DNA of 6,338 nucleotides from JADJPL01 sp964607915 (GCA_964607915.1 CAZSMU010000181.1:1-6338); one strand, 5' to 3'; numbered from the stretch's first letter, positions 1 to 6,279 are shown. The notes: a model not told the origin generated them from the letters alone. A program made the numbers and translations.

Positions 1-5
1 GCTAT

Positions 6-53
6 ACTCCCTCAAAAAGCCTTCGTGTGGACAAAAAATGACTCTTTTTTCCC
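6..53 (+). repeat. 48-bp inverted repeat, left copy
   Basis: These 48 bases are the exact reverse complement of 6141-6188, checked base by base. Relative to the gene it precedes, this copy has the same orientation as the other one: both point inward, toward the first gene of their strand. Weaker similarity continues past position 53 to about 81, where it matches 6140-6114 with several mismatches and a one-base gap. On the outer side the match stops at position 6, but only five bases are available to judge. The repeat contains an A6/T6 pair (33-38 and 45-50 region) that could fold weakly. Its function is unknown; it could be a dispersed intergenic repeat or a shared upstream regulatory segment. 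Confidence 0.9.
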
Positions 54-65
54 TCTTCGCTGCCC

Positions 66-80
66 CCTCGCAACAAGTCT
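66..80 (+). repeat. Intergenic 15-nt motif, copy 1
   Basis: The motif CCTCGCAACAAGTCT occurs here and, identically, at 2894-2908. A third copy with one mismatch lies at 6261-6275. All three are on the plus strand and none lies inside one of the four complete genes. Here it sits between the 48-bp repeat and the promoter of the propeller/phosphatase gene. A diverged form (CAATAAGTCTG) is found on the minus strand ending at 6114, in the matching place beside the other 48-bp repeat. The role is unknown. Confidence 0.6.
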
Positions 81-105
81 GATGAGTATTAGGTGTTTAC
101 CATAC

Positions 106-113
106 TAAGTTTG
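106..113 (+). promoter_or_regulatory. Bacteroidota-type -7 promoter element for the propeller/phosphatase gene
   Basis: TAAGTTTG matches the Bacteroidota housekeeping -7 consensus TAnnTTTG at all fixed positions. No convincing -33 TTG box is seen about 17-23 bp upstream, so the match rests on the -7 element alone. Transcription would start near 118-121, only a few bases before the ATG at 124. This implies a nearly leaderless mRNA, or that another promoter upstream of the window is the main one. Confidence 0.55.
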
Positions 114-123
114 TAGAAAAAAG

Positions 124-2850
124 ATGAGGTCATTTTGTACATTTCTGGTTAGCCTGGCCTGCATGGGCACCGTCTGGGGCCAAGGGAAACCCGTTCGCTT
201 TATTCAAGTTCCCGGTGCAGATGCGTATTGCAAAATAGACACGTCCGGTATCAGCGTTATTCCGAGCGGTCGGTATGTTACGCCGGCAGGGAAAACCACG
301 CGCATCGCAAGGGGTGCTTTTGGCCTTGCCGTGTCTCCGGATGAGCGGCAGGCGCTCATCCTGCACCAAACCGGTGTCATCACCCGGGTGGGGCTAAAAG
401 AGGCGGACATCCGGCAGGCTCCCTCTGCGGAGTCTGTTGTCGCTGCGGCCATGCAATCCGCCCGGGCGCATTCCAGTGCCTATCTCGGCGTCGTGTTTTC
501 CGCCGACAGCCGTACCGCCTATCTGAGCGGCGGGGACGATGGCTCCGTCGTCGTGTTTGATACGCGCACGCTCCAAAAAAAGGACTCTATATCCCTCAAC
601 GGCATGTTCAACGGCACGTTGTATGAAGATTCCTTCACCTCCGATATCGCTATGGACGCTAAAAAAAACCAGCTCCTGGTATTGGACCGCGCCAACTTCC
701 GGATGGTGCGCATCGATCTCGCCACCCGGAAGATTCTGGCCTCTATCCCCGTTGGGCGCATCCCGTTTGGCATCGCCCTCAGTCCGGATGGCAGCCGCGC
801 TTTCGTAGCCAATGTAGGGCTGTACGAATACCCCCTTATCCCTGGAGTCACGCCCCGGAACAAAGATACCCTGATGATGAAATTCCCCTACTACGGCCTG
901 CCTTCCAAAGAGGCTGAAGAAGGGATACAACTCCCCGATGGGCGCTTCATCCCCGGCCTGGGCTCTGCCCTTGCCGATGAAGCCATGAGCGTCTGGGTGG
1001 TGGATTTAAACAAAAATCAGGTATCTGCCCGGTTCAAAACCGGCCGGCAGATTGGCACCAAACTCGAAGAGACAGAGATTGTGGGCGGTGCCAGCCCCAA
1101 CTCCATCGCCGTCGGAAGTCGGTACGCGTATGTGTCCAATGCCAGCAATGATTTGATCAGTGTCATTGACTGGAAAAAAAACAAACTCGTCGGAGAAATC
1201 CCACTCCGGGTAGATCCCCGCATCAATGGGTACCGCGGGCTCATGCCCTTCGGCGTCGCGCTTTCCCCCGATGAAAAAACCCTGTACGCAGCCTGCCTGG
1301 GGTTCAACGCCGTTGCGGTCATAGATGTATTGCAGCGCAAAGTCAAGGGCTATATCCCTACGGGTTGGGGAACCACCCGGGTAGCGCTTCACCGCCAGGG
1401 CACGCAATTGTTGGTGTTGAGCGCCCGAGGCCATGGGGCCGGCCCCAACGGCGGCAAGGGTTTTATCGCTCCGCCCCGCGGCACCTATATCGGCGACATA
1501 CAGCTCGGAACATTTCAAATCGTAGATCTACCCAGTGAAGCTCAACTGGCTGCCTACACCAAACAAGTGCTGGACAATACATTCCAGGAGTTCACGCGCT
1601 ATGACGATGGCAAAAACCCCTGTCCACCCCTCCCCGGACTGCGGAAAAGCCCTATCCGGCATATCGTCTATATCACGAAAGAAAATCGGACCTACGATGA
1701 GGTGTTTGGGCAACTCACCGGTGCCAAAGGCGACCCAACGCTTGCCCGCTTTGGAGAAAAGGTTACACTTGGCCCTCTTTCGCAGGTAGACGTGATGCCC
1801 AATCACCTCAAAATAGCCCGTACCTGGGCTTTTTCCGATAATTTCTACTGTGACTCCGATGCCTCCATCCACGGGCACCATTGGATGATGGGTACCATGC
1901 CCAACGAGTACGTGGAGGCCAACTACCCGGCCCGCTCCACGTTTAATGCATTCTCCAAAGCGCCGGGTCGCCGTATGCCTACCACCATTGGCGGTATTGA
2001 CCCCGAAGATTATAATGAAATAGGGGGGCTATGGGAAAATCTGGCTCGCCACAACGTATCTTTTTTCAACTTCGGACAAAGCAACGAATACGCAGGAAGT
2101 TACGAAGAATGGAACGATACGCTGTTTGGTGCTGCGCATCCCGTGCCCTGGCCTATCCCGACCCTGCTGCGCGACCGAACCTGCCGCGACTATGCAGGAT
2201 ATAACATGAATATCCCGGACCAGTTCCGCGTGCTACAGTTTGAACGGGAATTTCAACGCCGCTGGCTATCGGGCAACGAAGCCTTGCCCCAGTTTATCTC
2301 CCTGCAACTTCCCAACGACCACGGCGCAGGGGTCCGCCCGGATGATGGCTATCCCTACCTACACTCTTATATGGCCGATAACGACATGGCCCTGGGCCGT
2401 ATCCTCGAATTTCTAAGCCATACCCCCTACTGGGAAAATATGCTCGTCATTGTTACAGAAGATGACCCTCAAGGCGGAGTGGATCATATAGACGCCCATC
2501 GCTCTATCCTGATGCTCGCCGGGCCTTACGTCAAAAAAGGCTTTGTTTCCACCCAACACGCCAATTTCGGCTCCATCCTGCGGCTTATCTATACGCTATT
2601 AGACCTTCCGCCGGTCAACCAATACGACGCAACCGCAACCCTGCCCGATGATTTTTTTACGGATACACCCAATTTATCTCCCTATAGGGCTCTTCCCGTG
2701 GAGCCCCTGCTTTTCGATGCCCAAAAAGCCCTGCGCATCTATGGGCGTGACTTCAACTGGAAAGCCGTCCCACAAAGTGCAAAATTTGACGACCCCGATG
2801 AGCAACGGGTAGAACACTACCAACAGCAGAAGCCGAACAAAACGCAATAG
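124..2850 (+). CDS. Exported bifunctional YVTN/YncE-type beta-propeller and phosphoesterase (alkaline phosphatase superfamily) protein
   Basis: A 908-residue protein of two parts. Residues 1-19 form a short signal peptide with cleavage likely near VWG/Q, so it should act in the periplasm or outside the cell. Residues about 60-470 carry repeated propeller blades, such as PFGIALSPDGSRAFVAN (214-230) and PFGVALSPDEKTLYAA (375-390), with strands of the ISVIDW and VAVIDV type; residues about 232-285 interrupt this pattern as a long insertion. Residues about 510-850 form a phosphoesterase domain of the phospholipase C/acid phosphatase type: KENRTYDEVFG (519-529, E520 and N521 as likely metal ligands), DNFYCDSDASIHGHHW (572-587, S581 the likely nucleophile by analogy), NDHGAG (731-736) and TEDDPQGGVDH (778-788, D780/D781 as likely metal ligands). 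The fusion matches proteins annotated as YncE family/alkaline phosphatase family; the natural substrate is unknown. The ATG at 124 is chosen because it alone gives a full signal peptide. It is probably monocistronic, with a hairpin right after the stop. Confidence 0.92.
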   Translation: MRSFCTFLVSLACMGTVWGQGKPVRFIQVPGADAYCKIDTSGISVIPSGRYVTPAGKTTRIARGAFGLAVSPDERQALILHQTGVITRVGLKEADIRQAPSAESVVAAAMQSARAHSSAYLGVVFSADSRTAYLSGGDDGSVVVFDTRTLQKKDSISLNGMFNGTLYEDSFTSDIAMDAKKNQLLVLDRANFRMVRIDLATRKILASIPVGRIPFGIALSPDGSRAFVANVGLYEYPLIPGVTPRNKDTLMMKFPYYGLPSKEAEEGIQLPDGRFIPGLGSALADEAMSVWVVDLNKNQVSARFKTGRQIGTKLEETEIVGGASPNSIAVGSRYAYVSNASNDLISVIDWKKNKLVGEIPLRVDPRINGYRGLMPFGVALSPDEKTLYAACLGFNAVAVIDVLQRKVKGYIPTGWGTTRVALHRQGTQLLVLSARGHGAGPNGGKGFIAPPRGTYIGDIQLGTFQIVDLPSEAQLAAYTKQVLDNTFQEFTRYDDGKNPCPPLPGLRKSPIRHIVYITKENRTYDEVFGQLTGAKGDPTLARFGEKVTLGPLSQVDVMPNHLKIARTWAFSDNFYCDSDASIHGHHWMMGTMPNEYVEANYPARSTFNAFSKAPGRRMPTTIGGIDPEDYNEIGGLWENLARHNVSFFNFGQSNEYAGSYEEWNDTLFGAAHPVPWPIPTLLRDRTCRDYAGYNMNIPDQFRVLQFEREFQRRWLSGNEALPQFISLQLPNDHGAGVRPDDGYPYLHSYMADNDMALGRILEFLSHTPYWENMLVIVTEDDPQGGVDHIDAHRSILMLAGPYVKKGFVSTQHANFGSILRLIYTLLDLPPVNQYDATATLPDDFFTDTPNLSPYRALPVEPLLFDAQKALRIYGRDFNWKAVPQSAKFDDPDEQRVEHYQQQKPNKTQ

Positions 2851-2856
2851 CCTTGC

Positions 2857-2903
2857 TGTTGCGAGGATGCCGGAAGGGTTCCCCTTCCGGCATCCTCGCA
2901 ACA
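2857..2903. terminator. Strong 22-bp perfect hairpin after the propeller/phosphatase gene (terminator or REP-like palindrome)
   Basis: Positions 2857-2878 are the perfect reverse complement of 2882-2903, with a 3-base loop (TTC at 2879-2881). The stem is GC-rich and starts 6 bp after the stop codon. No T-run follows it on the plus strand (the next bases are AGTCTAATAAAA), so it is not a classical intrinsic terminator; it could still slow polymerase or protect the 3' end of the mRNA. Its right arm contains part of the recurring CCTCGCAACAAGTCT motif, which suggests it may instead be one member of a dispersed palindromic repeat family. Confidence 0.6.
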
Positions 2904-2908
2904 AGTCT
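2894..2908 (+). repeat. Intergenic 15-nt motif, copy 2
   Basis: CCTCGCAACAAGTCT is identical to 66-80. Ten of its bases form the outer part of the right arm of the hairpin at 2857-2903; the rest lies just beyond it. The bases after the motif (AATAAA) differ from those after copy 1 (GATGAG) only by G/A transitions, so the related stretch may be slightly longer than 15 nt. Confidence 0.6.
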
Positions 2909-2944
2909 AATAAAAAAAGAGCCCTTTTTCTGGCCGCTCTATTG

Positions 2945-2952
2945 TATCTTTG
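2945..2952 (+). promoter_or_regulatory. Bacteroidota-type -7 promoter element for ettA
   Basis: TATCTTTG is a full match to the TAnnTTTG -7 consensus. The expected -33 region, around 2922-2929, holds only a T-run (CCCTTTTTC), so the -33 box is weak. Initiation would fall near 2957-2960 and give a 5' leader of roughly 32-35 nt before the ATG at 2992. The element gives ettA its own promoter, separate from the gene upstream. Confidence 0.65.
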
Positions 2953-2991
2953 CACCTCGAAAAGCGGTTCGCACGCATAAACCAACCTACT

Positions 2992-4671
2992 ATGGCAGGG
3001 GAAAAGATCATTTTTTCAATGGAAGGCGTCACCAAGACCTTTCCGCCCAATAAGCAGGTATTAAAAAATATCTGGCTTTCCTTTTTTTACGGGGCAAAGA
3101 TTGGTGTTCTTGGCCTCAACGGCTCCGGGAAATCCACTTTGCTCAAGATTATTTCCGGGTTGGACCAGAACTACCAGGGAAAAATAAACTTTGACGGCAG
3201 CTATAAAATCGGCTATCTCGAGCAGGAGCCCGTCCTTGATGAAGGCAAAACGGTGCGCCAAATCGTCGAAGAAGGGGTACAACCCATCGTAGATATGCTC
3301 CGCGAATACGAGGAAATCAACCTCAAGCTGGCAGAACCTATGGACGACGATGAAATGATGCGCATCATTGACCGCCAGGGCGAGCTCATGGAAAAACTGG
3401 ACCACGCCAATGCCTGGGAATTGGACTACCGCCTCAACACCGCGATGGAAGCTCTCCGGTGCCCGGAAGAAAATAAGCTCATCAAAGTCCTGTCCGGGGG
3501 TGAACGCCGTCGCGTTGCTCTGTGCCGGCTCCTGCTGAGCAATCCGGATATCCTCCTGCTCGACGAGCCAACCAACCACCTCGATGCAGAATCGGTCTTA
3601 TGGCTGGAGCAATACCTGCAGAATTTCCCTGGTACCGTCATTGCGGTTACCCACGACCGCTACTTCCTCGATAATGTAGCGGGCTGGATCCTGGAACTCG
3701 ACCGCGGAGAAGGTATTCCCTGGCAAGGCAACTATTCCTCCTGGCTGGAGCAAAAAGCCAAACGCCTCGAACAGGAAGAACGCACCGAGAGCAAGCGCCG
3801 TAAAACCCTGGAGCGGGAACTGGAATGGATCCGCATGGCCCCCAAAGCTCGCCAGGCCAAAGGAAAAGCCCGCCTCAATGCCTATGAAAAATTAGCCGAA
3901 GAGGAAGTAAAGGATAAAGAAGCTAAGCTGGAAATCTTTATCCCCGCAGGCCCCCGCCTGGGCGATAAGGTAATCGATTTGAACGGCATCGGAAAGTCTT
4001 TTGGGGAACGGGTACTCTTTGAAGACCTCAATATTTCCATTCCCAAAAATGCTATCGTAGGGATTATAGGCCCCAATGGGGTGGGAAAAAGTACACTGTT
4101 CCGCATCATCATGGGCCAGGAAAAACCCGACAAAGGAACCGTGACCATCGGCGATACCGTGCAACTGTCTTATGTGGATCAAAGCCACCAGGAACTGCAA
4201 GACGCTGAAAAAACGGTCTTCGACGTCGTATCCGGTGGCCAAGACCTGATTACCGTTGGCAAAGCGACCATCAACTCCCGGGCTTACCTGAGCCGCTTTA
4301 ACTTCAGCGGGCCCGACCAACAGAAAAAAATCAGTATGCTGTCCGGTGGGGAGCGCAACCGCGTTCACCTCGCCATGACCCTGCGCGAAGGCGGGAACGT
4401 ACTGCTGCTCGATGAGCCGACCAACGATATCGACATCAATACCCTGCGCGCGCTCGAAGATGCCCTCGAAGATTTCGCAGGCTGCATCCTGGTCATTTCC
4501 CACGACCGGTGGTTCATAGACCGCCTCGCTACGCATATTTTAGCATTCGAAGACGATGCCCAGATTGTCTTTTTTGAAGGAAACTTCTCCGACTACGAAA
4601 AAGCCAAGAAAGAGAAACTCGGCGATATTACGCCACACCGCCCAAGGTTTAAAAACGTAATCAACCGATAA
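2992..4671 (+). CDS. ettA: Energy-dependent translational throttle protein EttA (ABC-F ATPase)
   Basis: A 559-residue cytosolic protein with two ABC ATPase domains and no membrane segments, close to the usual EttA length of about 555. Domain 1 has Walker A GLNGSGKST (41-49), signature LSGGERRR (167-174) and Walker B LLLDEPTNHLD (188-198), followed by a switch histidine in THDR (220-223). An insertion at about 95-140, between Walker A and the signature, corresponds to the EttA arm that contacts ribosomal protein L1. A charged helical linker (about 250-315) is the P-site tRNA interaction motif. Domain 2 has GPNGVGKST (360-368), LSGGERNR (450-457), LLLDEPTNDID (471-481) and SHDR (503-506). Members bind the ribosomal E site and tune early elongation according to ATP/ADP levels. 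An in-frame TTG at 2950 overlaps the promoter box and would precede the transcription start, so the ATG at 2992, giving MAGEKIIFSMEGV, is chosen. All ATPase motifs are intact. It is probably a single-gene transcript. Confidence 0.95.
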   Translation: MAGEKIIFSMEGVTKTFPPNKQVLKNIWLSFFYGAKIGVLGLNGSGKSTLLKIISGLDQNYQGKINFDGSYKIGYLEQEPVLDEGKTVRQIVEEGVQPIVDMLREYEEINLKLAEPMDDDEMMRIIDRQGELMEKLDHANAWELDYRLNTAMEALRCPEENKLIKVLSGGERRRVALCRLLLSNPDILLLDEPTNHLDAESVLWLEQYLQNFPGTVIAVTHDRYFLDNVAGWILELDRGEGIPWQGNYSSWLEQKAKRLEQEERTESKRRKTLERELEWIRMAPKARQAKGKARLNAYEKLAEEEVKDKEAKLEIFIPAGPRLGDKVIDLNGIGKSFGERVLFEDLNISIPKNAIVGIIGPNGVGKSTLFRIIMGQEKPDKGTVTIGDTVQLSYVDQSHQELQDAEKTVFDVVSGGQDLITVGKATINSRAYLSRFNFSGPDQQKKISMLSGGERNRVHLAMTLREGGNVLLLDEPTNDIDINTLRALEDALEDFAGCILVISHDRWFIDRLATHILAFEDDAQIVFFEGNFSDYEKAKKEKLGDITPHRPRFKNVINR

Positions 4672-4677
4672 GATACC

Positions 4678-4721
4678 GTCACGAGGGATCATGCGGAAGA
4701 ACCGCTTTGATCCCTCGTGAC
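4678..4721. terminator. Hairpin between convergent genes, probable bidirectional terminator
   Basis: Positions 4678-4691 are the perfect reverse complement of 4708-4721, a 14-bp stem. The loop holds a second small stem, GCGG (4693-4696) with CCGC (4702-4705). It begins 7 bp after the ettA stop and ends 11 bp before the stop of the minus-strand thioredoxin-fold gene, filling the convergent gap. Neither side has a T-run, so its terminator role is inferred from position and strength of folding. Confidence 0.65.
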
Positions 4722-4732
4722 CCATGCGGATC

Positions 4733-5293
4733 TCAGCCCGCTTTCCACTTTATATTGCAGCCCCCACTTGGGTACTGTTTTTCATCTACCTGGCGGCCAT
4801 CCAGAACCGCATCCAGCGCGTTGCGCAGGTCAGTACCGCTGACGGGAATATCGTTTTTGGGCCGCGAACTATCCAGGCGGCCGCGATAGACCAATTTCAA
4901 ATCACCGTCAAAAAGATAAAAATCAGGCGTACAAGCAGCGTCGTAAGACTTGGCTACTTCCTGGGTCTCATCGAATACATAAGGAAATATATAGCCCGCC
5001 TGTGCTGCCGTCTCCTTCATTTTTTCAGGACTATCCTGTGGGTAGTTCTCCACGTCGTTCGAGCTGATGGCCACGATTCCAACCCCCTTCCCGGTATAAT
5101 CCTTTGCAAGGCGCACCAATTCAGGGTTCACGTGTATCACATACGGGCAATGGTTGCATATAAACATGACCAAGGTAGCGCGTGCACCTGCTATATCCGA
5201 CAGGGTTATCGTTTTTCCGGATACCGTATCCAGAAGGCTAAAATTCGGCGCTTTAGAGCCGAGGGGAAACATATTCGATTCTGTGTATGCCAT
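4733..5293 (-). CDS. Peroxiredoxin-like thioredoxin-fold protein (PRX_like1 type)
   Basis: A 186-residue protein with a thioredoxin/AhpC-TSA fold. It opens with GSKAPNFSLLDTVSGKTITLSD (12-33), the usual redoxin entry strand. The active-site loop is CNHCPYV (46-52), a CxxC pair typical of this little-studied peroxiredoxin-like group. The cis-proline loop is CTPDFYLFD (121-129), with a third cysteine at 121, and the C-terminus GGCNIKWK (177-184) contains a fourth cysteine in a conserved family ending. It probably catalyses thiol-disulfide exchange or peroxide reduction, but the substrate of this group is not established. There is no signal peptide or membrane segment, so it is likely cytoplasmic. 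Its start is 7 bp after the stop of the peptidase gene, with no visible promoter of its own, so it is probably the second gene of that operon. The convergent hairpin follows its stop. Confidence 0.88.
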   Translation of the reverse strand: MAYTESNMFPLGSKAPNFSLLDTVSGKTITLSDIAGARATLVMFICNHCPYVIHVNPELVRLAKDYTGKGVGIVAISSNDVENYPQDSPEKMKETAAQAGYIFPYVFDETQEVAKSYDAACTPDFYLFDGDLKLVYRGRLDSSRPKNDIPVSGTDLRNALDAVLDGRQVDEKQYPSGGCNIKWKAG

Positions 5294-5300
5294 GATTGTA

Positions 5301-6101
5301 CTATTTTAGACAGTCTGGATGGATTCCGAGCACATATTTTCCTACTACATCTATTTCTTTGGCCGTCTCAGCTCCTGCAAAACCGGTTATATTTTCGTTT
5401 TCGAGCGTTTGCTCGGCCAAAGCCATCAACTTACCCGAAACGGGCATGTAAGACCAATGCCAGGCTTCTTCGTTATATCCGTAGGGGCGGCTAACCCCTT
5501 TTGGCGAATAAGGCTGGCAGAACCCATATTCTGCTGCGTGCGCGGCAAGCCAGTCGTGAATCTTTTTTCCCTGCCCGGATTCAAAAAATTGTGGACTCAA
5601 ATTGTTGAGATCAATATCCGTACCCCAGTGATGACGCGAAGCACCCGGCATAGAGCTGTATTCCAATATTTTCAAGGCCCGCTGTACGGGGTCGGGATAC
5701 GCCTGCGCAGCGTTTTTTCCATTTTCAATCAGCCGGCTACCCGTCCATTTTGCCTCCCAAATCCCCTTTTGGGCAGTAAAATTCCGGGCTGCGGAAATTA
5801 TCTGCAGGCGAATCCCCGCCTGCAAGGCCGCCGCGTGCAGTTTTAGAAAAGCCTCGTAGGCATCCCGACGCAGGTACATTCCCGGACGACTGGCGTATCC
5901 AACTGCAATTTCGGTGAAGTCGGGATGGGTAGCCGGGTCAAATTTTCCCATCAGGTAATCCAGGGAAAAATCTGCCTGTACGTCAAGCAAGGTATCTGTA
6001 GCCTGCGCTTGCCCTGTTTCTCCTGCTGCCGCTTTGGGCGGGGGTGCAGGAGCACAGGTGGATAAAAAAATGAGTATGGTTAAGAATTTGTACATGTACA
6101 T
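5301..6101 (-). CDS. M15-family D-alanyl-D-alanine carboxypeptidase-like lipoprotein (VanY type)
   Basis: A 266-residue protein counted from the ATG at 6101. It starts with a lipoprotein-like signal (MYMYKFLTILIFLSTC; C16 the likely lipidated cysteine, although Thr before it is an imperfect lipobox). A low-complexity Pro/Ala/Gly linker follows (about 17-35). The catalytic domain shows the M15B zinc pattern: SAARN (103-107); SRHHWGTDID (155-164), with H157 and D164 as zinc ligands; and EAWHWSY (212-218), with E212 the likely catalytic base and H215 the third zinc ligand. Family members trim D-Ala-D-Ala or related peptidoglycan peptides in the periplasm; exact specificity cannot be read from sequence. 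An in-frame ATG at 6095 would also give a good signal peptide, while a TTG at 6134 adds 11 residues that spoil it. It is the first gene of a two-gene operon with the redox protein. Confidence 0.9.
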   Translation of the reverse strand: MYMYKFLTILIFLSTCAPAPPPKAAAGETGQAQATDTLLDVQADFSLDYLMGKFDPATHPDFTEIAVGYASRPGMYLRRDAYEAFLKLHAAALQAGIRLQIISAARNFTAQKGIWEAKWTGSRLIENGKNAAQAYPDPVQRALKILEYSSMPGASRHHWGTDIDLNNLSPQFFESGQGKKIHDWLAAHAAEYGFCQPYSPKGVSRPYGYNEEAWHWSYMPVSGKLMALAEQTLENENITGFAGAETAKEIDVVGKYVLGIHPDCLK

Positions 6102-6105
6102 TTTT

Positions 6106-6156
6106 TTAGTGCACAGACTTATTGGGTAGGTCAACGAATAGGGAAAAAAGAGTCAT
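6106..6156 (-). other. Possible 16-codon upstream ORF (MTLFSLFVDLPNKSVH), coding status doubtful
   Basis: A short frame begins inside the 48-bp repeat and stops 4 bp before the ATG at 6101 of the peptidase. The left repeat copy contains a matching start (38-82, MTLFSLFAAPSQQV). The first seven residues are identical because the repeat DNA is identical; beyond it the peptides diverge. If the candidate promoter box at 6114-6121 is used, this frame would not be transcribed from its start. A translated leader peptide is possible but not supported by anything beyond the open frame. Confidence 0.15.
6114..6121 (-). promoter_or_regulatory. Candidate -7 promoter element for the peptidase/redox operon
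   Basis: Read on the minus strand this is TAAGTCTG, one mismatch from TAnnTTTG. No well-spaced -33 TTG is visible. The implied start near 6107-6109 would leave a leader of only about 6-8 nt before the ATG at 6101. It also falls in the diverged extension of the 48-bp repeat, where the left copy has CAAGTCTG, so the similarity to a promoter may be accidental. Confidence 0.3.
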
Positions 6157-6188
6157 TTTTTGTCCACACGAAGGCTTTTTGAGGGAGT
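6141..6188 (-). repeat. 48-bp inverted repeat, right copy
   Basis: This is the exact reverse complement of 6-53. It lies 39 bp upstream of the peptidase ATG, pointing toward it, while the left copy lies 70 bp upstream of the propeller/phosphatase ATG. The outer flank (from 6189) does not resemble the few bases outside the left copy, and the inner flank keeps partial similarity to about 6114. Confidence 0.9.
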
Positions 6189-6209
6189 CCAAGCGGGCTA
6201 TATGACCGA

Positions 6210-6243
6210 AAAAAGGCATAGTATGGGCGAAAAGGGCCTTTTT
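6210..6243 (-). terminator. Possible intrinsic terminator for the gene at the right edge
   Basis: On the minus strand AAAAAGGC (6243-6236) can pair with GCCTTTTT (6217-6210), and the second arm ends in a run of six T. The 18-base loop is large and the stem is mostly A-T, so it is a modest candidate. Its place, 36 bp downstream of the stop of the partial minus-strand gene and upstream of the peptidase operon, suits a terminator separating the two transcripts. Confidence 0.35.
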
Positions 6244-6260
6244 GACTCCTCGATGATTCC

Positions 6261-6275
6261 CCTCGCCACAAGTCT
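6261..6275 (+). repeat. Intergenic 15-nt motif, copy 3
   Basis: CCTCGCCACAAGTCT differs from the copies at 66-80 and 2894-2908 at one base. On the minus strand it lies 4 bp after the stop of the partial gene at the right edge, a downstream position similar to that of copy 2 after the propeller/phosphatase gene, though here no long hairpin accompanies it. Confidence 0.5.
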
Positions 6276-6279
6276 ATTC

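Noticed and set aside
2950..2991. TTG start extending EttA by 14 residues
   Set aside because: The TTG overlaps the -7 promoter box, so it would lie upstream of the transcription start. The ATG at 2992 gives the standard EttA N-terminus.
3892..4536. 214-codon minus-strand open frame inside ettA, with similar long antisense frames at 394-930 and 1006-1518
   Set aside because: They are antisense to strongly conserved coding sequence, have no family motif or promoter, and are a side effect of codon use on the other strand.
4724..5494. 256-codon plus-strand open frame across the redox gene and the end of the peptidase gene
   Set aside because: It lies antisense to two genes with clear family motifs. 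Its translation is rich in Arg, His and Cys without a recognisable domain, as expected for a shadow frame.
6102..6134. TTG start extending the peptidase by 11 residues
   Set aside because: It would put polar residues before the lipoprotein signal, and the ATG at 6101 (or 6095) gives a normal signal peptide.
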